Below are positions 1-7,983 of a stretch of 7,983 bases of DNA, in pieces. This stretch comes from Pseudomonadota bacterium. GTDB lineage: Bacteria > Pseudomonadota > Alphaproteobacteria > Rhizobiales > Xanthobacteraceae. The position numbers were made by a program, and so were the translations under genes. Where the stretch lies: NCBI GenBank assembly GCA_021779635.1, contig JAJYAH010000302.1, positions 1 through 7,983 on the forward strand, written 5' to 3'. The notes below the pieces were generated by a model. The model had not been told where the DNA came from. It saw nothing but the letters and a program-made list of their open reading frames with translations, and searched no databases. Every line of letters begins with the position of its first letter. Within the stretch, counting starts at the first letter, position 1.

Positions 1-3
1 GAC

Positions 4-663
4 ATGCCGCCGCCTGCTGATACCTCACCCTGGCTTCCGTTTGAGAGCCGTCGGCGCGCGCGCGACGAAAAACGCGAAGCCGTGTTACGCGCCGCCGTAG
101 CCCTGTTCCTTGAACAGGGCTACCACCGCGCCACGCTCAACGAAGTCGCCGAACGGCTGAACATCACCAAACCCGCACTTTACAATTATTTTCGCGGCAA
201 GGACGAAATCCTGTTCGAGTGCTGGGCGATGGGACAGGAGCGCGTCGACGACTTGATCGCTGGCATCGATGCCGAAGGCGGCGCCGGCCTCGTCAAGTTG
301 CGCAAGCTGGTGCGCGCCTATGCTGAAGTCATGGCCACTGATTTCGGCGCCAGCCTGGTGCGGTTCGACGTGCGCGATCTCAGCGAGAAGAATGCCGAAG
401 TCGTTCGCGCCGCCAAGCGGAGCATCGACCATACCTTTCGCGGTTACATCACCGAGGGCATCTCCGACGGCTCGATCAAACCGTGCGACGCCAAGCTGGC
501 GGCCTTTGCGATTGCCGGATCGCTGAACTGGATCGGGCATTGGTATCGATCCGACGGCCCGTTGTCGCCGAAAGCAATTTCGGAAGAGTTCGCCGATCGC
601 CTCACCGAGGGACTGGCGCGAAGACCGGCCGCCGGGAAAACCCGTGCCCGGCTATCGCGATAA
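4..663 (+). CDS. TetR/AcrR-family transcriptional regulator, first gene of the plus-strand operon
   Basis: This is a predicted one-component repressor of 219 aa, a normal TetR length. A short charged N-terminal tail (about residues 14-24, Arg-rich) precedes the three-helix DNA-binding domain at about 25-72. The helix-turn-helix lies near 44-63, and the family-typical ITKPALYNYF recognition-helix signature with the following GKDEIL is at 54-70. The C-terminal ligand/dimer domain contains SLNWIGHWY near 173-181 and ends in a DRLTEGL helix, a pattern I associate with KstR2-like regulators that sense acyl-CoA thioesters. The ligand is inferred. Only three bases precede the ATG, so the ribosome binding site is not visible and an upstream start cannot be excluded; no other plausible start exists before the DNA-binding domain. 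The stop is 26 bp before the kinase gene, so it is probably the first cotranscribed gene and regulates its own operon from an operator outside the window. Confidence 0.92.
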   Translation: MPPPADTSPWLPFESRRRARDEKREAVLRAAVALFLEQGYHRATLNEVAERLNITKPALYNYFRGKDEILFECWAMGQERVDDLIAGIDAEGGAGLVKLRKLVRAYAEVMATDFGASLVRFDVRDLSEKNAEVVRAAKRSIDHTFRGYITEGISDGSIKPCDAKLAAFAIAGSLNWIGHWYRSDGPLSPKAISEEFADRLTEGLARRPAAGKTRARLSR

Positions 664-689
664 CCGTCGAGCGGAGCCTGCACGAGCGC

Positions 690-1762
690 ATGTCAAACAT
701 TCCAAACTCTTCGCTTGCCGAAAAGCCTGGACCGGCCGGCCTGGCCGACCGGCTGCAGCGCATGATGGAGTCTGAATGCGGCGCGGGCACCCGGGTGATC
801 AATTTCGGCATCATGGAAGACGGCCATGCCGGCCTTACCTTCGGCTTCGAATTGGGTGACCTGGACGGTGCGCCGCTCGGCTCCTATGTCCTGAAGACGG
901 CGCCTGTCGGGGTCACGCGCCGGGGCAATACCGATGTTTTCCGGCAAGCCCCTCTGATGCGCGCCCTGAAGCAAGCTGGGCTGCCGGTCCCGGAAGTCCC
1001 CTGGGCTTCGCCGGACGAGGACAAGTTGGGAACGCCCTTCCTGGTGATGGAACGCATGCCCGGGCGGGTGTTCCTGGTCTGGGAGCCGCATGCGTCGTTT
1101 GCGCGCGACCACGCCCGGCTTCGCGACATCTGGCTTCAGGCGGCGCGATTGCTGGCGCGGGTCCATACCGTCGATTGGCAACGGGCCCTGCCCGATTGGG
1201 AGAAGCCGCAACCCCTGAACGAGGAAGTGGACCGCTGGAAGAACGTCCTGCGACACGCGCAGGACCCCAATTGGCTGGCCGCGGGCACCGAACTCGGCGC
1301 ATTGTTGGCATCGCGGCTGCCGGACGAAGCGCCGGTCGGGGTCATCCATGGCGATTTCCAGCCCGGCAATATTCTTTACGAAAACGGTCAGGCCGGCGGA
1401 TTGATCGATTGGGAGCTGGCCTCGATCGGCGCGCAGGGCCTCGACCTCGGCTGGATTCTGATGATGTCCGACGGCGAGGCGTGGCACCCGAGCTGGCGGC
1501 CGGTCGCTCCGGTATCTGCGCAAGATCTGATCGAAGCCTATCGCGCGGCCGGTGGCCCGGCCTACCATAACGTGGAATGGTATCAGGCGCTGGCGCATTA
1601 TCGTCTCGGTTCGATTGCCTGCCTCAATGTCAAACTTCATCGCACGGGCAAGCGTCAGGACGTCTTGTGGGAGCGATTCGCGCCTTCAATTTCGCTCCTG
1701 TTCGCGCGCGGCGCCGATCTTGCCAGGCGCGCGGCGCTTCGCGATCCAAAAGGAGCCATCGA

Positions 1763-1766
<4 letters not shown>
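690..1766 (+). CDS. APH-type phosphotransferase, ACAD10/11-like kinase domain (candidate hydroxyacyl-CoA kinase)
   Basis: The product is a 358-aa cytoplasmic kinase-fold protein of the aminoglycoside/choline phosphotransferase (APH) family. The lysine expected to hold ATP phosphates is probably K69 (SYVLKT). The catalytic loop HGDFQPGNIL is at 220-229, with H220, D222 (catalytic base) and N227 intact, and the metal-binding Asp is D240 in LIDWELA. All core residues are present, so it should be active. In ACAD10/11 and the bacterial levulinate pathway, kinases of this type phosphorylate the 4-hydroxyl of 4-hydroxyacyl-CoAs. The adjacent dehydrogenase and CoA ligase support a similar job here rather than antibiotic resistance. 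The ATG at 690 is chosen because it is the first start codon after the regulator gene; its ribosome binding site is weak (GCGGAG at 671-676 is rather far upstream). The gene overlaps the next by 4 bp (ATGA), implying translational coupling. The function is inferred; the family is near certain. Confidence 0.92.
1751..1755 (+). promoter_or_regulatory. Ribosome binding site (AGGAG) for the ACAD10/11-like dehydrogenase
   Basis: AGGAG lies inside the last codons of the kinase gene, seven bases before the ATG at 1763. It fixes the start of the dehydrogenase and rules out the long upstream extension of that reading frame into the kinase gene. Confidence 0.8.
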
Positions 1767-2959
<1,193 letters not shown>

Positions 2960-2965
2960 TGAGCG

Positions 2966-4603
2966 ATGCCGCGCCGGCCTAATTACGAACAATTATATGC
3001 CTCGTTCCGCTGGAACATCCCGGCGCGCTACAATATCGCAACCGATGTCTGCGACCGTCACGCCACTGATCCCGGCAAGGTCGCGCTGATCGGCGAAGAC
3101 GGCGACGGCAAGACATGGCAGATGACCTTCCGCGAGGTGCAGCGAAAGGCCAACCAACTGGCCAATCTTTTGCAGTCGCTCGGCCTCGCTAGAGGCGATC
3201 GGGTGATGCTGCTGCTGGGCCAGAACGCCTGGACCGCGATCGGGCATGTCGCCTGCTGGAAGGCAGGACTGGTCTCGGTTCCAACTTCGATCCTGTTCGC
3301 GGCCGACGCGGTCATCTATCGCCTCAACGCCGTCGGCGTGCGGGTCGTCATCACGGATCTGGCCAATTTGCCGTCGGTGGAGAAGGCCAGACTTGTCGCG
3401 CCGGCGATGAAGCACGTCTTTCTGGTCGATGGCACGGCGCCGAATGCGCCTTCCATTGCCAAGGCGATCGAACCCACGCGCGACAGTTTCGAAAACGTCG
3501 ACACCGCGGCCAATGATCCCGCTTTCCTCAATTTTACCTCGGGCACCACAGGCAACCCGAAAGGCGCGTTGCAGGCGCACCGCTCGATGCTCGGACACAT
3601 GCCGGGGGCCGAGATGGGTTTCGATCAGTTTCCGCAGCCGGGCGATTGCATGTGGTCGCCGGCCGACTGGGCCTGGCTCGCGGGATTGATGGACGTGCTG
3701 ATGCCGGCCTGGTTCCACGGAGTCCCGGTGTTGACGTTTCGGGCGCCGCGCTTTGACCCCGAGCAGGCCTACGCCATGATGGGCCGTCATCGCGTGCGGA
3801 CCACGCTGCTGACGCCGACCATGCTCCGGGTGATGCGTCAGATTCCCGATCCGGTTAAACGTTACGGCATCGATTTGCGCACCATCATCTCCGGCGGCGA
3901 ATCGGTCGGCAAGGAACTTCACGAATGGTCGACCGGCGCGCTCGGCGTGCCGATCAACGAGATGTTCGGCCAGACCGAATGCAATCTCGTACTGGCCTCG
4001 AACGGCAATATGATGCCGGTCAAGCCCGGATCGCTCGGACGTGCCGTCCCCGGCCATGTCGCTGGAATCGTCGACGATTCCGGCCAGCCCCTGCCTGCCG
4101 GCACCATCGGCAATCTCGCCTTCCGCAGTCCCGATCCGGTGATGATGCTCGAATACTGGCAGAACCCCGAGGCGACCCGCAACAAATACGCCGATGGCTG
4201 GCTGATAACAGGCGATCTGGCGCAGTGCGACGAAGATGGCTATTTCTGGTTCCACGGCCGCGCCGACGACGTCATTACCAGCGCCGGCTATCGCATCGGA
4301 CCTTCCGAAATCGAGGACGCCCTGGCTCGTCATCCCGCGGTGGTGATGGCGGCGGCGGTCGGCGTGCCGGACCCGGTTCGCACCGAATCGATCAAGGCCT
4401 TTGTCATTCTGAAGGAGGGGATATCGCCGAGCCCCGCTTTGGTCGAGGAAGTCCGCAACTTCGTGCGCGACCATCTGGCCAGGCATGAAGTGCCGCGTGA
4501 CATCGAATTCGTCGCCACGCTGCCGATGACGACGACCGGAAAGATCCTGCGGCGGGAATTGCGGGATGCCGAGCGCGCCAAGGCGGCCAAGGGCAGCAAC
4601 TGA
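2966..4603 (+). CDS. AMP-forming acyl-CoA synthetase (ANL superfamily, medium-chain/ACSM-like)
   Basis: This 545-aa ligase converts a carboxylic acid, ATP and CoA to acyl-CoA, AMP and PPi through an acyl-adenylate. Adenylation motifs appear in order: the phosphate-binding loop FTSGTTGNPKG (190-200), the A5 motif NEMFGQTE (331-338), the ATP-ribose Asp in WLITGDL (412-418, D417), the hinge region with R432 in FHGRADDVITSAGYRIGP (429-446), and the C-terminal catalytic lysine K526 in TTTGKILRREL. The N-terminal NIPARYNIATDVCDRHA (17-33) resembles the medium-chain (ACSM) and acetyl-CoA synthetase branch. There is no transmembrane or targeting segment. The ATG at 2966 follows GAGG (2953-2956) at nine bases. 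It is the last gene of the block, 6 bp after the dehydrogenase, and would feed CoA thioesters to that enzyme and the kinase. By context it parallels LvaE, but the acid it activates cannot be read from sequence. Confidence 0.95.
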   Translation: MPRRPNYEQLYASFRWNIPARYNIATDVCDRHATDPGKVALIGEDGDGKTWQMTFREVQRKANQLANLLQSLGLARGDRVMLLLGQNAWTAIGHVACWKAGLVSVPTSILFAADAVIYRLNAVGVRVVITDLANLPSVEKARLVAPAMKHVFLVDGTAPNAPSIAKAIEPTRDSFENVDTAANDPAFLNFTSGTTGNPKGALQAHRSMLGHMPGAEMGFDQFPQPGDCMWSPADWAWLAGLMDVLMPAWFHGVPVLTFRAPRFDPEQAYAMMGRHRVRTTLLTPTMLRVMRQIPDPVKRYGIDLRTIISGGESVGKELHEWSTGALGVPINEMFGQTECNLVLASNGNMMPVKPGSLGRAVPGHVAGIVDDSGQPLPAGTIGNLAFRSPDPVMMLEYWQNPEATRNKYADGWLITGDLAQCDEDGYFWFHGRADDVITSAGYRIGPSEIEDALARHPAVVMAAAVGVPDPVRTESIKAFVILKEGISPSPALVEEVRNFVRDHLARHEVPRDIEFVATLPMTTTGKILRRELRDAERAKAAKGSN

Positions 4604-4625
4604 GGATTCCATGGCCACGGCTTCA
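4604..4625. other. Convergent intergenic gap without a visible terminator
   Basis: Only 22 bp separate the stops of the synthetase (plus) and the transporter (minus). There is a short palindrome (TGGCCA, 4612-4617) but no stem followed by a T-run on either strand. Termination must be Rho-dependent or lie inside the opposing gene. Confidence 0.6.
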
Positions 4626-5936
4626 TCAACGAGACCGCTCGCGCATCAGTAGCAGGCCGAACACGCCGACCAACGCGGAGAAAGCGACGTAATAGGCCGG
4701 GCTCGCTTTGTCGCCGGTGGCTGAGATCAGCCAGGTGATGATGAACGGCGCCAATCCGCCGAACAGCGCCACGGCGACATTATAGATCAGCCCGACCCCG
4801 GTCGAACGAACGCCCACGGGGAGCAATTCCATCAACAACACAGGCGTCGGCCCCCAGAGGAAAGCCATCACCAGCGACGTTGCCATCTGGGCGATAATCA
4901 ATCGGCCAAGGGATGGCTCCGCGAGCAGTTGGTGCACCGCCAGCCACACCACCACCGCATAAATGATCGCCGCGGGCAGAACGATCGTCCGGCGGCCGAT
5001 GCGATCGGACAGGCTGCCGGCGAAGGGGCAGAAAATGACGATCAACACCGTGGACAGCACGGACGAGAGCTGAGCGCCGCTCATCGGCATCCCCAACTGG
5101 CGGACGGCATAGATCGGGATATAGAGCAGCATCACATAGTAGGAAACGGTGCCCATCACCACAATGCAGAAGCCAACCACGAGTTCGCGCGGATGCTCCG
5201 TGAAGAGCTCGACCAGAGGCGTATGCGCCGGCTTCTGTGTCGATTGCAGATAGCGTTGAAATTCCGGCGTTTCGTCGATGTTGGAGCGAAGCCAATAGCC
5301 GAACGGACCGATCAATATTCCAAGCAGGAACGGAATCCGCCACCCCCAGCCTTCCAGCGACGCGGGCGGCGCATAGGTGGTGGCGAGATACGCCAGAAGC
5401 GCGCCGCCCGTGAAGCCAAGCGCCTGCGACACCATCTGGAAGCTGCCGTAAAAGCCACGGCGGTTCTCCGGCGAATACTCGACCAGCATCGCGGTGGCGT
5501 TGGCGAACTCACCGCCAACGGAGATGCCCTGGATCAATCTTGCGACCACCATGAGCAATGGCGCTGCAATGCCGATCGCGGCGTAGGTCGGCAGCAGACC
5601 GATCATGCCGGTGCCAACAGCCATCATGATGATCATCAGCGTCAACGCTCGCTTGCGCCCCAGCCGATCGGCATAAAGTCCGAACAGGACGCCGCTCAAG
5701 GGACGCATCGCAAAGGCGACCGCGAATGTCGCAAAGGTCAGCAGCATCGAGGTGACTTCGCTGCTGGCCGGAAAGAACAGTTTTGAGATGATCGGCGCGA
5801 ACATCCCGAAGATGCCGTAGTCGAACCATTCGAAGGCGTTTCCCAAGGTCGAGGCCATCACCACGCGGCGGCGCATCGCCGACGTGGCATCGGTGGCGGC
5901 AGGATGGCCTGATCCTGCGATGTCTTGTGAGCTCAT
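4626..5936 (-). CDS. MFS transporter, metabolite:H+ symporter (MHS) type
   Basis: A 436-aa inner-membrane secondary transporter with about twelve hydrophobic segments. Family marks are the first helix LGNAFEWFDYGIFG (31-44), the loop 2-3 motif GLYADRLGRKRAL (86-98), the helix 4-5 motif RLIQGISVGGEF (133-144) followed by EYSPENRRG (153-161), and the second-half repeat GSLSDRIGRRTIV (307-319). This set is characteristic of the proton symporters for organic acids and osmolytes (KgtP, ProP, shikimate and citrate carriers). It probably imports the carboxylic acid handled by the neighbouring enzymes; the substrate is not predictable. The chosen start at 5936 (MSSQDIAG) has a purine-rich GGGGGAAG close upstream; an in-frame ATG at 5957 would add seven residues but has no well-placed site. 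It lies 166 bp downstream of the minus-strand regulator, so it may be the last gene of that operon or have its own promoter. Confidence 0.94.
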   Translation of the reverse strand: MSSQDIAGSGHPAATDATSAMRRRVVMASTLGNAFEWFDYGIFGMFAPIISKLFFPASSEVTSMLLTFATFAVAFAMRPLSGVLFGLYADRLGRKRALTLMIIMMAVGTGMIGLLPTYAAIGIAAPLLMVVARLIQGISVGGEFANATAMLVEYSPENRRGFYGSFQMVSQALGFTGGALLAYLATTYAPPASLEGWGWRIPFLLGILIGPFGYWLRSNIDETPEFQRYLQSTQKPAHTPLVELFTEHPRELVVGFCIVVMGTVSYYVMLLYIPIYAVRQLGMPMSGAQLSSVLSTVLIVIFCPFAGSLSDRIGRRTIVLPAAIIYAVVVWLAVHQLLAEPSLGRLIIAQMATSLVMAFLWGPTPVLLMELLPVGVRSTGVGLIYNVAVALFGGLAPFIITWLISATGDKASPAYYVAFSALVGVFGLLLMRERSR

Positions 5937-5938
5937 GA

Positions 5939-5946
5939 CTTCCCCC
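5939..5946 (-). promoter_or_regulatory. Ribosome binding site for the MFS transporter
   Basis: On the minus strand GGGGGAAG precedes the ATG at 5936 by two bases (about four from the GGGGGA core). This is closer than ideal, but it is the only Shine-Dalgarno-like stretch near either candidate ATG and favours the shorter protein. Confidence 0.55.
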
Positions 5947-5983
5947 ACATTGTGCATTGCAGTTCAGTCTCGCCTCGATGGCG

Positions 5984-6009
5984 GGACAGACCGGAATCGA
6001 CCGGACAGA
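5984..6009. repeat. Short nested direct repeats upstream of the transporter
   Basis: GACCGGA occurs at 5989-5995 and 5999-6005, spaced ten bases (one helical turn). GGACAGA occurs at 5984-5990 and 6003-6009. The cluster lies 48-73 bp before the transporter start, a fitting place for a regulator site. It could also be chance in GC-rich DNA. Confidence 0.35.
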
Positions 6010-6038
6010 GAGCAAGGATCGCATCGAATTTCGTTTCT

Positions 6039-6067
6039 GTCAGATTTAGTTTCGCCGCGGCCGTCAA
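6039..6067 (-). promoter_or_regulatory. Possible weak promoter for the MFS transporter
   Basis: On the minus strand TTGACG (6062-6067) is a good -35 match, but the hexamer 17 bases on (TCTGAC, 6039-6044) is a poor -10. It sits in the 166-bp gap between the regulator stop and the transporter start. The evidence is mainly the -35 box and the size of the gap. Confidence 0.25.
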
Positions 6068-6102
6068 ATCGCAAACCCAATCATGGAGGGTCGAAACCGG
6101 CC

Positions 6103-6714
6103 CTACGGGGCCAGGAATCCGTCATGCAGGGTCGCGAACACGGCCCTGCCCTTTTTGACCAGGTCGTATTTGCGGCCGTAGAGCAGCCACACCGCGGTGA
6201 CGTGGCACATGCTTCCCATCAGGAGCGACATGGCGAGATACGGATCAAGGTTCTTTCGATAGGCGCCCGATCGAACAGCCTGCTTGATCAATTCCACGTA
6301 GCGCAGCGCATAGCGGTCGACGGATTTTTTAATCTTCGGCTCCGCGGCAATCACGCTCGGCCAGATCTCCAGAAAGAACACCCGACCCCAGCCGGGGTTT
6401 TCCTCAATGTATTCGAAATTCGTCAGATAGGTGATCCGGAGCTGCTCGACGGCATCGGTGCCGTCCTTGAGCAGCGGTTCGGTGCGGGCATAAAGGGCGG
6501 CGAAATTTTCCTCCGGCACTTCGAGAACCAGTGCCTGCTTGTCCGCAAAATAATCGTAGAGGCTGGAGAGCGGCACCTTGGCTGTCGATGCAATGTCGGT
6601 TAGCGACGTGCGGTCGATGCCGCGCGCGCCGAATAATTTCGTCGCCGCGGCGAGAATCCGTTCGCGCCGGTCGCGGCTGCGCTGCTGTTTCAATTTGAGC
6701 GTGGTTACCGCCAT
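6103..6714 (-). CDS. TetR/AcrR-family transcriptional regulator, minus-strand block
   Basis: A 203-aa predicted repressor. A basic N-terminal tail (about residues 7-18) precedes the DNA-binding domain at about 19-65, with the helix-turn-helix near 37-56 and the TetR signature VPLSSLYDYFADKQALV at 47-63. The remainder is an all-helical ligand/dimer domain with a hydrophobic stretch near 159-180 (YLAMSLLMGSMCHVTAVWLL) that probably lines the ligand pocket and is not a membrane segment. It is clearly different from the other regulator in this window outside the helix-turn-helix. The start at 6714 is supported by GGGGA seven bases upstream. The gene begins 27 bp after the stop of the acyl-CoA dehydrogenase, so the two are probably cotranscribed, with the regulator controlling the dehydrogenase promoter and perhaps the transporter. 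The ligand, likely an acid or its CoA ester, is inferred from context only. Confidence 0.92.
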   Translation of the reverse strand: MAVTTLKLKQQRSRDRRERILAAATKLFGARGIDRTSLTDIASTAKVPLSSLYDYFADKQALVLEVPEENFAALYARTEPLLKDGTDAVEQLRITYLTNFEYIEENPGWGRVFFLEIWPSVIAAEPKIKKSVDRYALRYVELIKQAVRSGAYRKNLDPYLAMSLLMGSMCHVTAVWLLYGRKYDLVKKGRAVFATLHDGFLAP

Positions 6715-6721
6715 CCGGTTT

Positions 6722-6726
6722 TCCCC
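6722..6726 (-). promoter_or_regulatory. Ribosome binding site (GGGGA) for the minus-strand regulator
   Basis: GGGGA on the minus strand lies seven bases before the ATG at 6714, within the 27-bp gap after the dehydrogenase stop. It supports this start and translation from a shared transcript. Confidence 0.6.
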
Positions 6727-6741
6727 GACAAAGCTCGCGCC

Positions 6742-7917
6742 TCAGTTTGGCGTATTCCTGCGCTCATGGGTCCGGAAGGTATGGCGCGCAATGATCTGCC
6801 GCATGATCTCGGAGGTGCCGTCGAGAATCCGGACCACGCGGGTTTCCCGCCAGATCCGTTCGATCGGCAGATCCTTGGAATAACCGGATCCGCCGAACAA
6901 TTGCAGGGTGCTGTCGGCGACGCGCTGCACCATCTCGGCGCCGGTATATTTCGACAATGCGGCGGCGGCGGTGCGGGCTGCGGCATCGCCCTGGTCGTAC
7001 CGCCACGCCGCTTCATAGGCGACGAGCCGGGCAGCGTGAAGCGCGCTCGCCATGTCGGCGATGGTCCATTCGAGGCCCTGATGATCGCGCAGTTTCCGGC
7101 CGAATGCCTCGCGAACCGAGACGTGCTCAATGGCGTAATCGAGCAGCTGGCTTGCAGCGCCGACGCAGTACGCCCCCCAATGGGTACGGCCGGCGTCGAG
7201 ACAGCGCATCGCGATGGCGAATCCCTCGCCTTCCTGTCCGAGCAGGTTCTCGCGCGGCAAGCGGCAGTTCTCGAAAATGACCTCGGCATGTTCCGACCCG
7301 CGTCCCGCCGCCATCTCGACCGTGCGGCCGATCCGCAACCCCGGCGTTGCCGCGTCGACAACAAAGGCGGAAATGCCCTTGGCACCCAACGCTGGATCCC
7401 TGGTCGCAAAAACCGTGAATACGCCGGCAACGGGGGCATTGGTAATATAGGTCTTGGTGCCGTCGATGATGTAATGCGACGAGCCGTCCGGGCGCGCGGT
7501 AGTGGTGATCCGCGCGGCGTCGGAGCCGGCGCCGGGCTCGGTGAGCGCGAAGGCGCCGATGGTCCGGCCGCTGGCCAGTTCCGGCAGCCATCGGTCGCGC
7601 ACGTCAGGGCGGGCAAAGAACTCGATCGCCTTGGATCCGATGTGAACATTGACGCCACTCAGATAGTAAAACGCGGTGTGCGCCTTTGCGACTTCCTCGA
7701 TGGCGAGGCAGCTTCCGAGCATCGAAAGCCCAAGACCGCCGAACTGCTTCGGCGTATTGGTTCCGAACAGGCCCATGCGGCGCAGTCCGGCCACGGCACT
7801 TTCGGGGATGCGGCCAGTCTGTTCGATCCCGGCATCATGCGGCTGCAACTCCGCCCGCACGAACCCGCGCACCTGCTTTTGCCAAATGATCAGATCGTCA
7901 GGAAGCTCGAAATTCAT
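6742..7917 (-). CDS. Acyl-CoA dehydrogenase family protein (second, unlinked in type to the first)
   Basis: A 391-aa FAD-dependent acyl-CoA dehydrogenase that introduces an alpha,beta double bond into an acyl-CoA and passes electrons to electron-transfer flavoprotein. The N-terminal helical domain spans about 1-120. The flavin/substrate loop ALTEPGAGSD is at 124-133, the beta-domain is about 125-235, and the C-terminal domain carries REAFGRKLRDHQG (269-281) and the signature QLFGGSGYSKD (339-349) through ERIWRE. The residue at the usual catalytic Glu position is Asp, D366, in RILDGTSEIMR; the helix-G alternative position (DAGRTHWGA, 241-249) has no Glu either. Its loop is the standard length and it lacks the DGP-x-EVH motif, so it belongs to a different branch from the plus-strand enzyme. 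The start at 7917 (MNFELPDD) is preceded by GGTGAGG and matches the usual family N-terminus. It is the first gene of the minus-strand block. The substrate chain is not predictable. Confidence 0.94.
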   Translation of the reverse strand: MNFELPDDLIIWQKQVRGFVRAELQPHDAGIEQTGRIPESAVAGLRRMGLFGTNTPKQFGGLGLSMLGSCLAIEEVAKAHTAFYYLSGVNVHIGSKAIEFFARPDVRDRWLPELASGRTIGAFALTEPGAGSDAARITTTARPDGSSHYIIDGTKTYITNAPVAGVFTVFATRDPALGAKGISAFVVDAATPGLRIGRTVEMAAGRGSEHAEVIFENCRLPRENLLGQEGEGFAIAMRCLDAGRTHWGAYCVGAASQLLDYAIEHVSVREAFGRKLRDHQGLEWTIADMASALHAARLVAYEAAWRYDQGDAAARTAAAALSKYTGAEMVQRVADSTLQLFGGSGYSKDLPIERIWRETRVVRILDGTSEIMRQIIARHTFRTHERRNTPN

Positions 7918-7930
7918 GCCTCACCAAAAG

Positions 7931-7945
7931 TCGAATAATCTTCGA
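7931..7945. promoter_or_regulatory. Inverted repeat TCGAA-N5-TTCGA, candidate TetR operator
   Basis: A perfect 5-bp inverted repeat around five bases (TCGAATAATCTTCGA) lies 14 bp upstream of the dehydrogenase ATG. It falls around the transcription start predicted from the TTGACA box, where a bound repressor would block initiation. It is AT-richer than its surroundings. Assignment to the minus-strand TetR regulator is inference from proximity. Confidence 0.45.
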
Positions 7946-7947
7946 AA

Positions 7948-7976
7948 AATGTGCGCTCGCAAACCGCAGATGTCAA
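7948..7976 (-). promoter_or_regulatory. Candidate sigma-70-type promoter of the minus-strand block
   Basis: On the minus strand a perfect TTGACA, in the CTTGACA form common in alphaproteobacteria, is at 7971-7976. With a 17-base spacer the -10 is CACATT (7948-7953), a weak match. Transcription would start near 7941 with a leader of about 24 bases. The weak -10 lowers confidence. Confidence 0.42.
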
Positions 7977-7983
7977 GTTTTGC

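Noticed and set aside
483..689. Extension of the kinase frame upstream into the TetR gene
   Set aside because: It overlaps a clear regulator gene in another frame, and the sequence before 690 has no kinase-like features. The ATG at 690 is the sensible start.
1577..1762. Upstream extension of the dehydrogenase frame into the kinase gene
   Set aside because: AGGAG seven bases before 1763 and the family-typical N-terminus MIDFQLP fix the start at 1763.
2993..4618. Very long open frame (541 codons) on the minus strand opposite the acyl-CoA synthetase gene
   Set aside because: It mirrors the synthetase frame in GC-rich DNA. Its translation is Arg/His/Gly-rich with no recognisable domain, while the plus-strand product has every adenylation motif.
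5946..5954. CACA-T-TGTG palindrome just upstream of the transporter start
   Set aside because: Four-base arms are expected by chance, and the site overlaps the ribosome-binding region with no further support.
6099..6112. GGCCC-TACG-GGGCC hairpin across the stop codon of the minus-strand regulator as a terminator
   Set aside because: The stem is only 5 bp and on the minus strand is followed by GGTTTCG rather than a T-run, so it is not a convincing intrinsic terminator.
6766..7938. Long plus-strand open frame (390 codons) opposite the minus-strand dehydrogenase
   Set aside because: The minus-strand product shows both dehydrogenase signatures; the opposite frame shows none and its start lies inside the dehydrogenase gene.

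Overview
The window looks like a chromosomal fragment of a GC-rich alphaproteobacterium. Codon use, the strong G/C bias at third positions and the style of the proteins suggest a Bradyrhizobium/Rhodopseudomonas-type (Nitrobacteraceae) genome. That placement rests on general resemblance, not on a search. The seven protein genes form two blocks that converge on a 22-bp gap. I see no rRNA, tRNA, CRISPR array, transposase, integrase or insertion sequence.

Plus-strand block (4-4603): a TetR-family regulator, an aminoglycoside-phosphotransferase-like (APH) kinase, an acyl-CoA dehydrogenase (ACAD) and an AMP-forming acyl-CoA synthetase. The spacing is very tight (26 bp, a 4-bp ATGA overlap, then 6 bp), so this is almost certainly one operon. 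The likely logic is that the synthetase makes an acyl-CoA, the kinase phosphorylates a hydroxyl on it, and the dehydrogenase-fold enzyme acts on the phosphorylated or plain acyl-CoA. The kinase/dehydrogenase pair has the same order as the two domains of animal ACAD11 and matches in type LvaA/LvaC of the Pseudomonas putida levulinate pathway. A 4-hydroxyacid (gamma-hydroxyacyl-CoA) catabolic module is therefore the most interesting reading, though the substrate is not proven.

Minus-strand block (7917 down to 4626): a second, more conventional acyl-CoA dehydrogenase, a second TetR-family regulator 27 bp downstream, and, after a 166-bp gap, an MFS transporter of the metabolite:H+ symporter type. 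A TTGACA -35-like element and a 15-bp inverted repeat lie just upstream of the dehydrogenase. The transporter has its own gap with a possible weak promoter and a direct repeat. This block looks like uptake plus the first oxidation step of an organic acid under local repressor control.

Together the window reads as an accessory acid-catabolism locus: uptake, CoA activation, kinase/dehydrogenase chemistry, and two repressors that probably sense acyl-CoA or acid ligands. The upstream regions of both outermost genes are cut or nearly cut by the window ends, so the main control region of the plus-strand operon is not visible.
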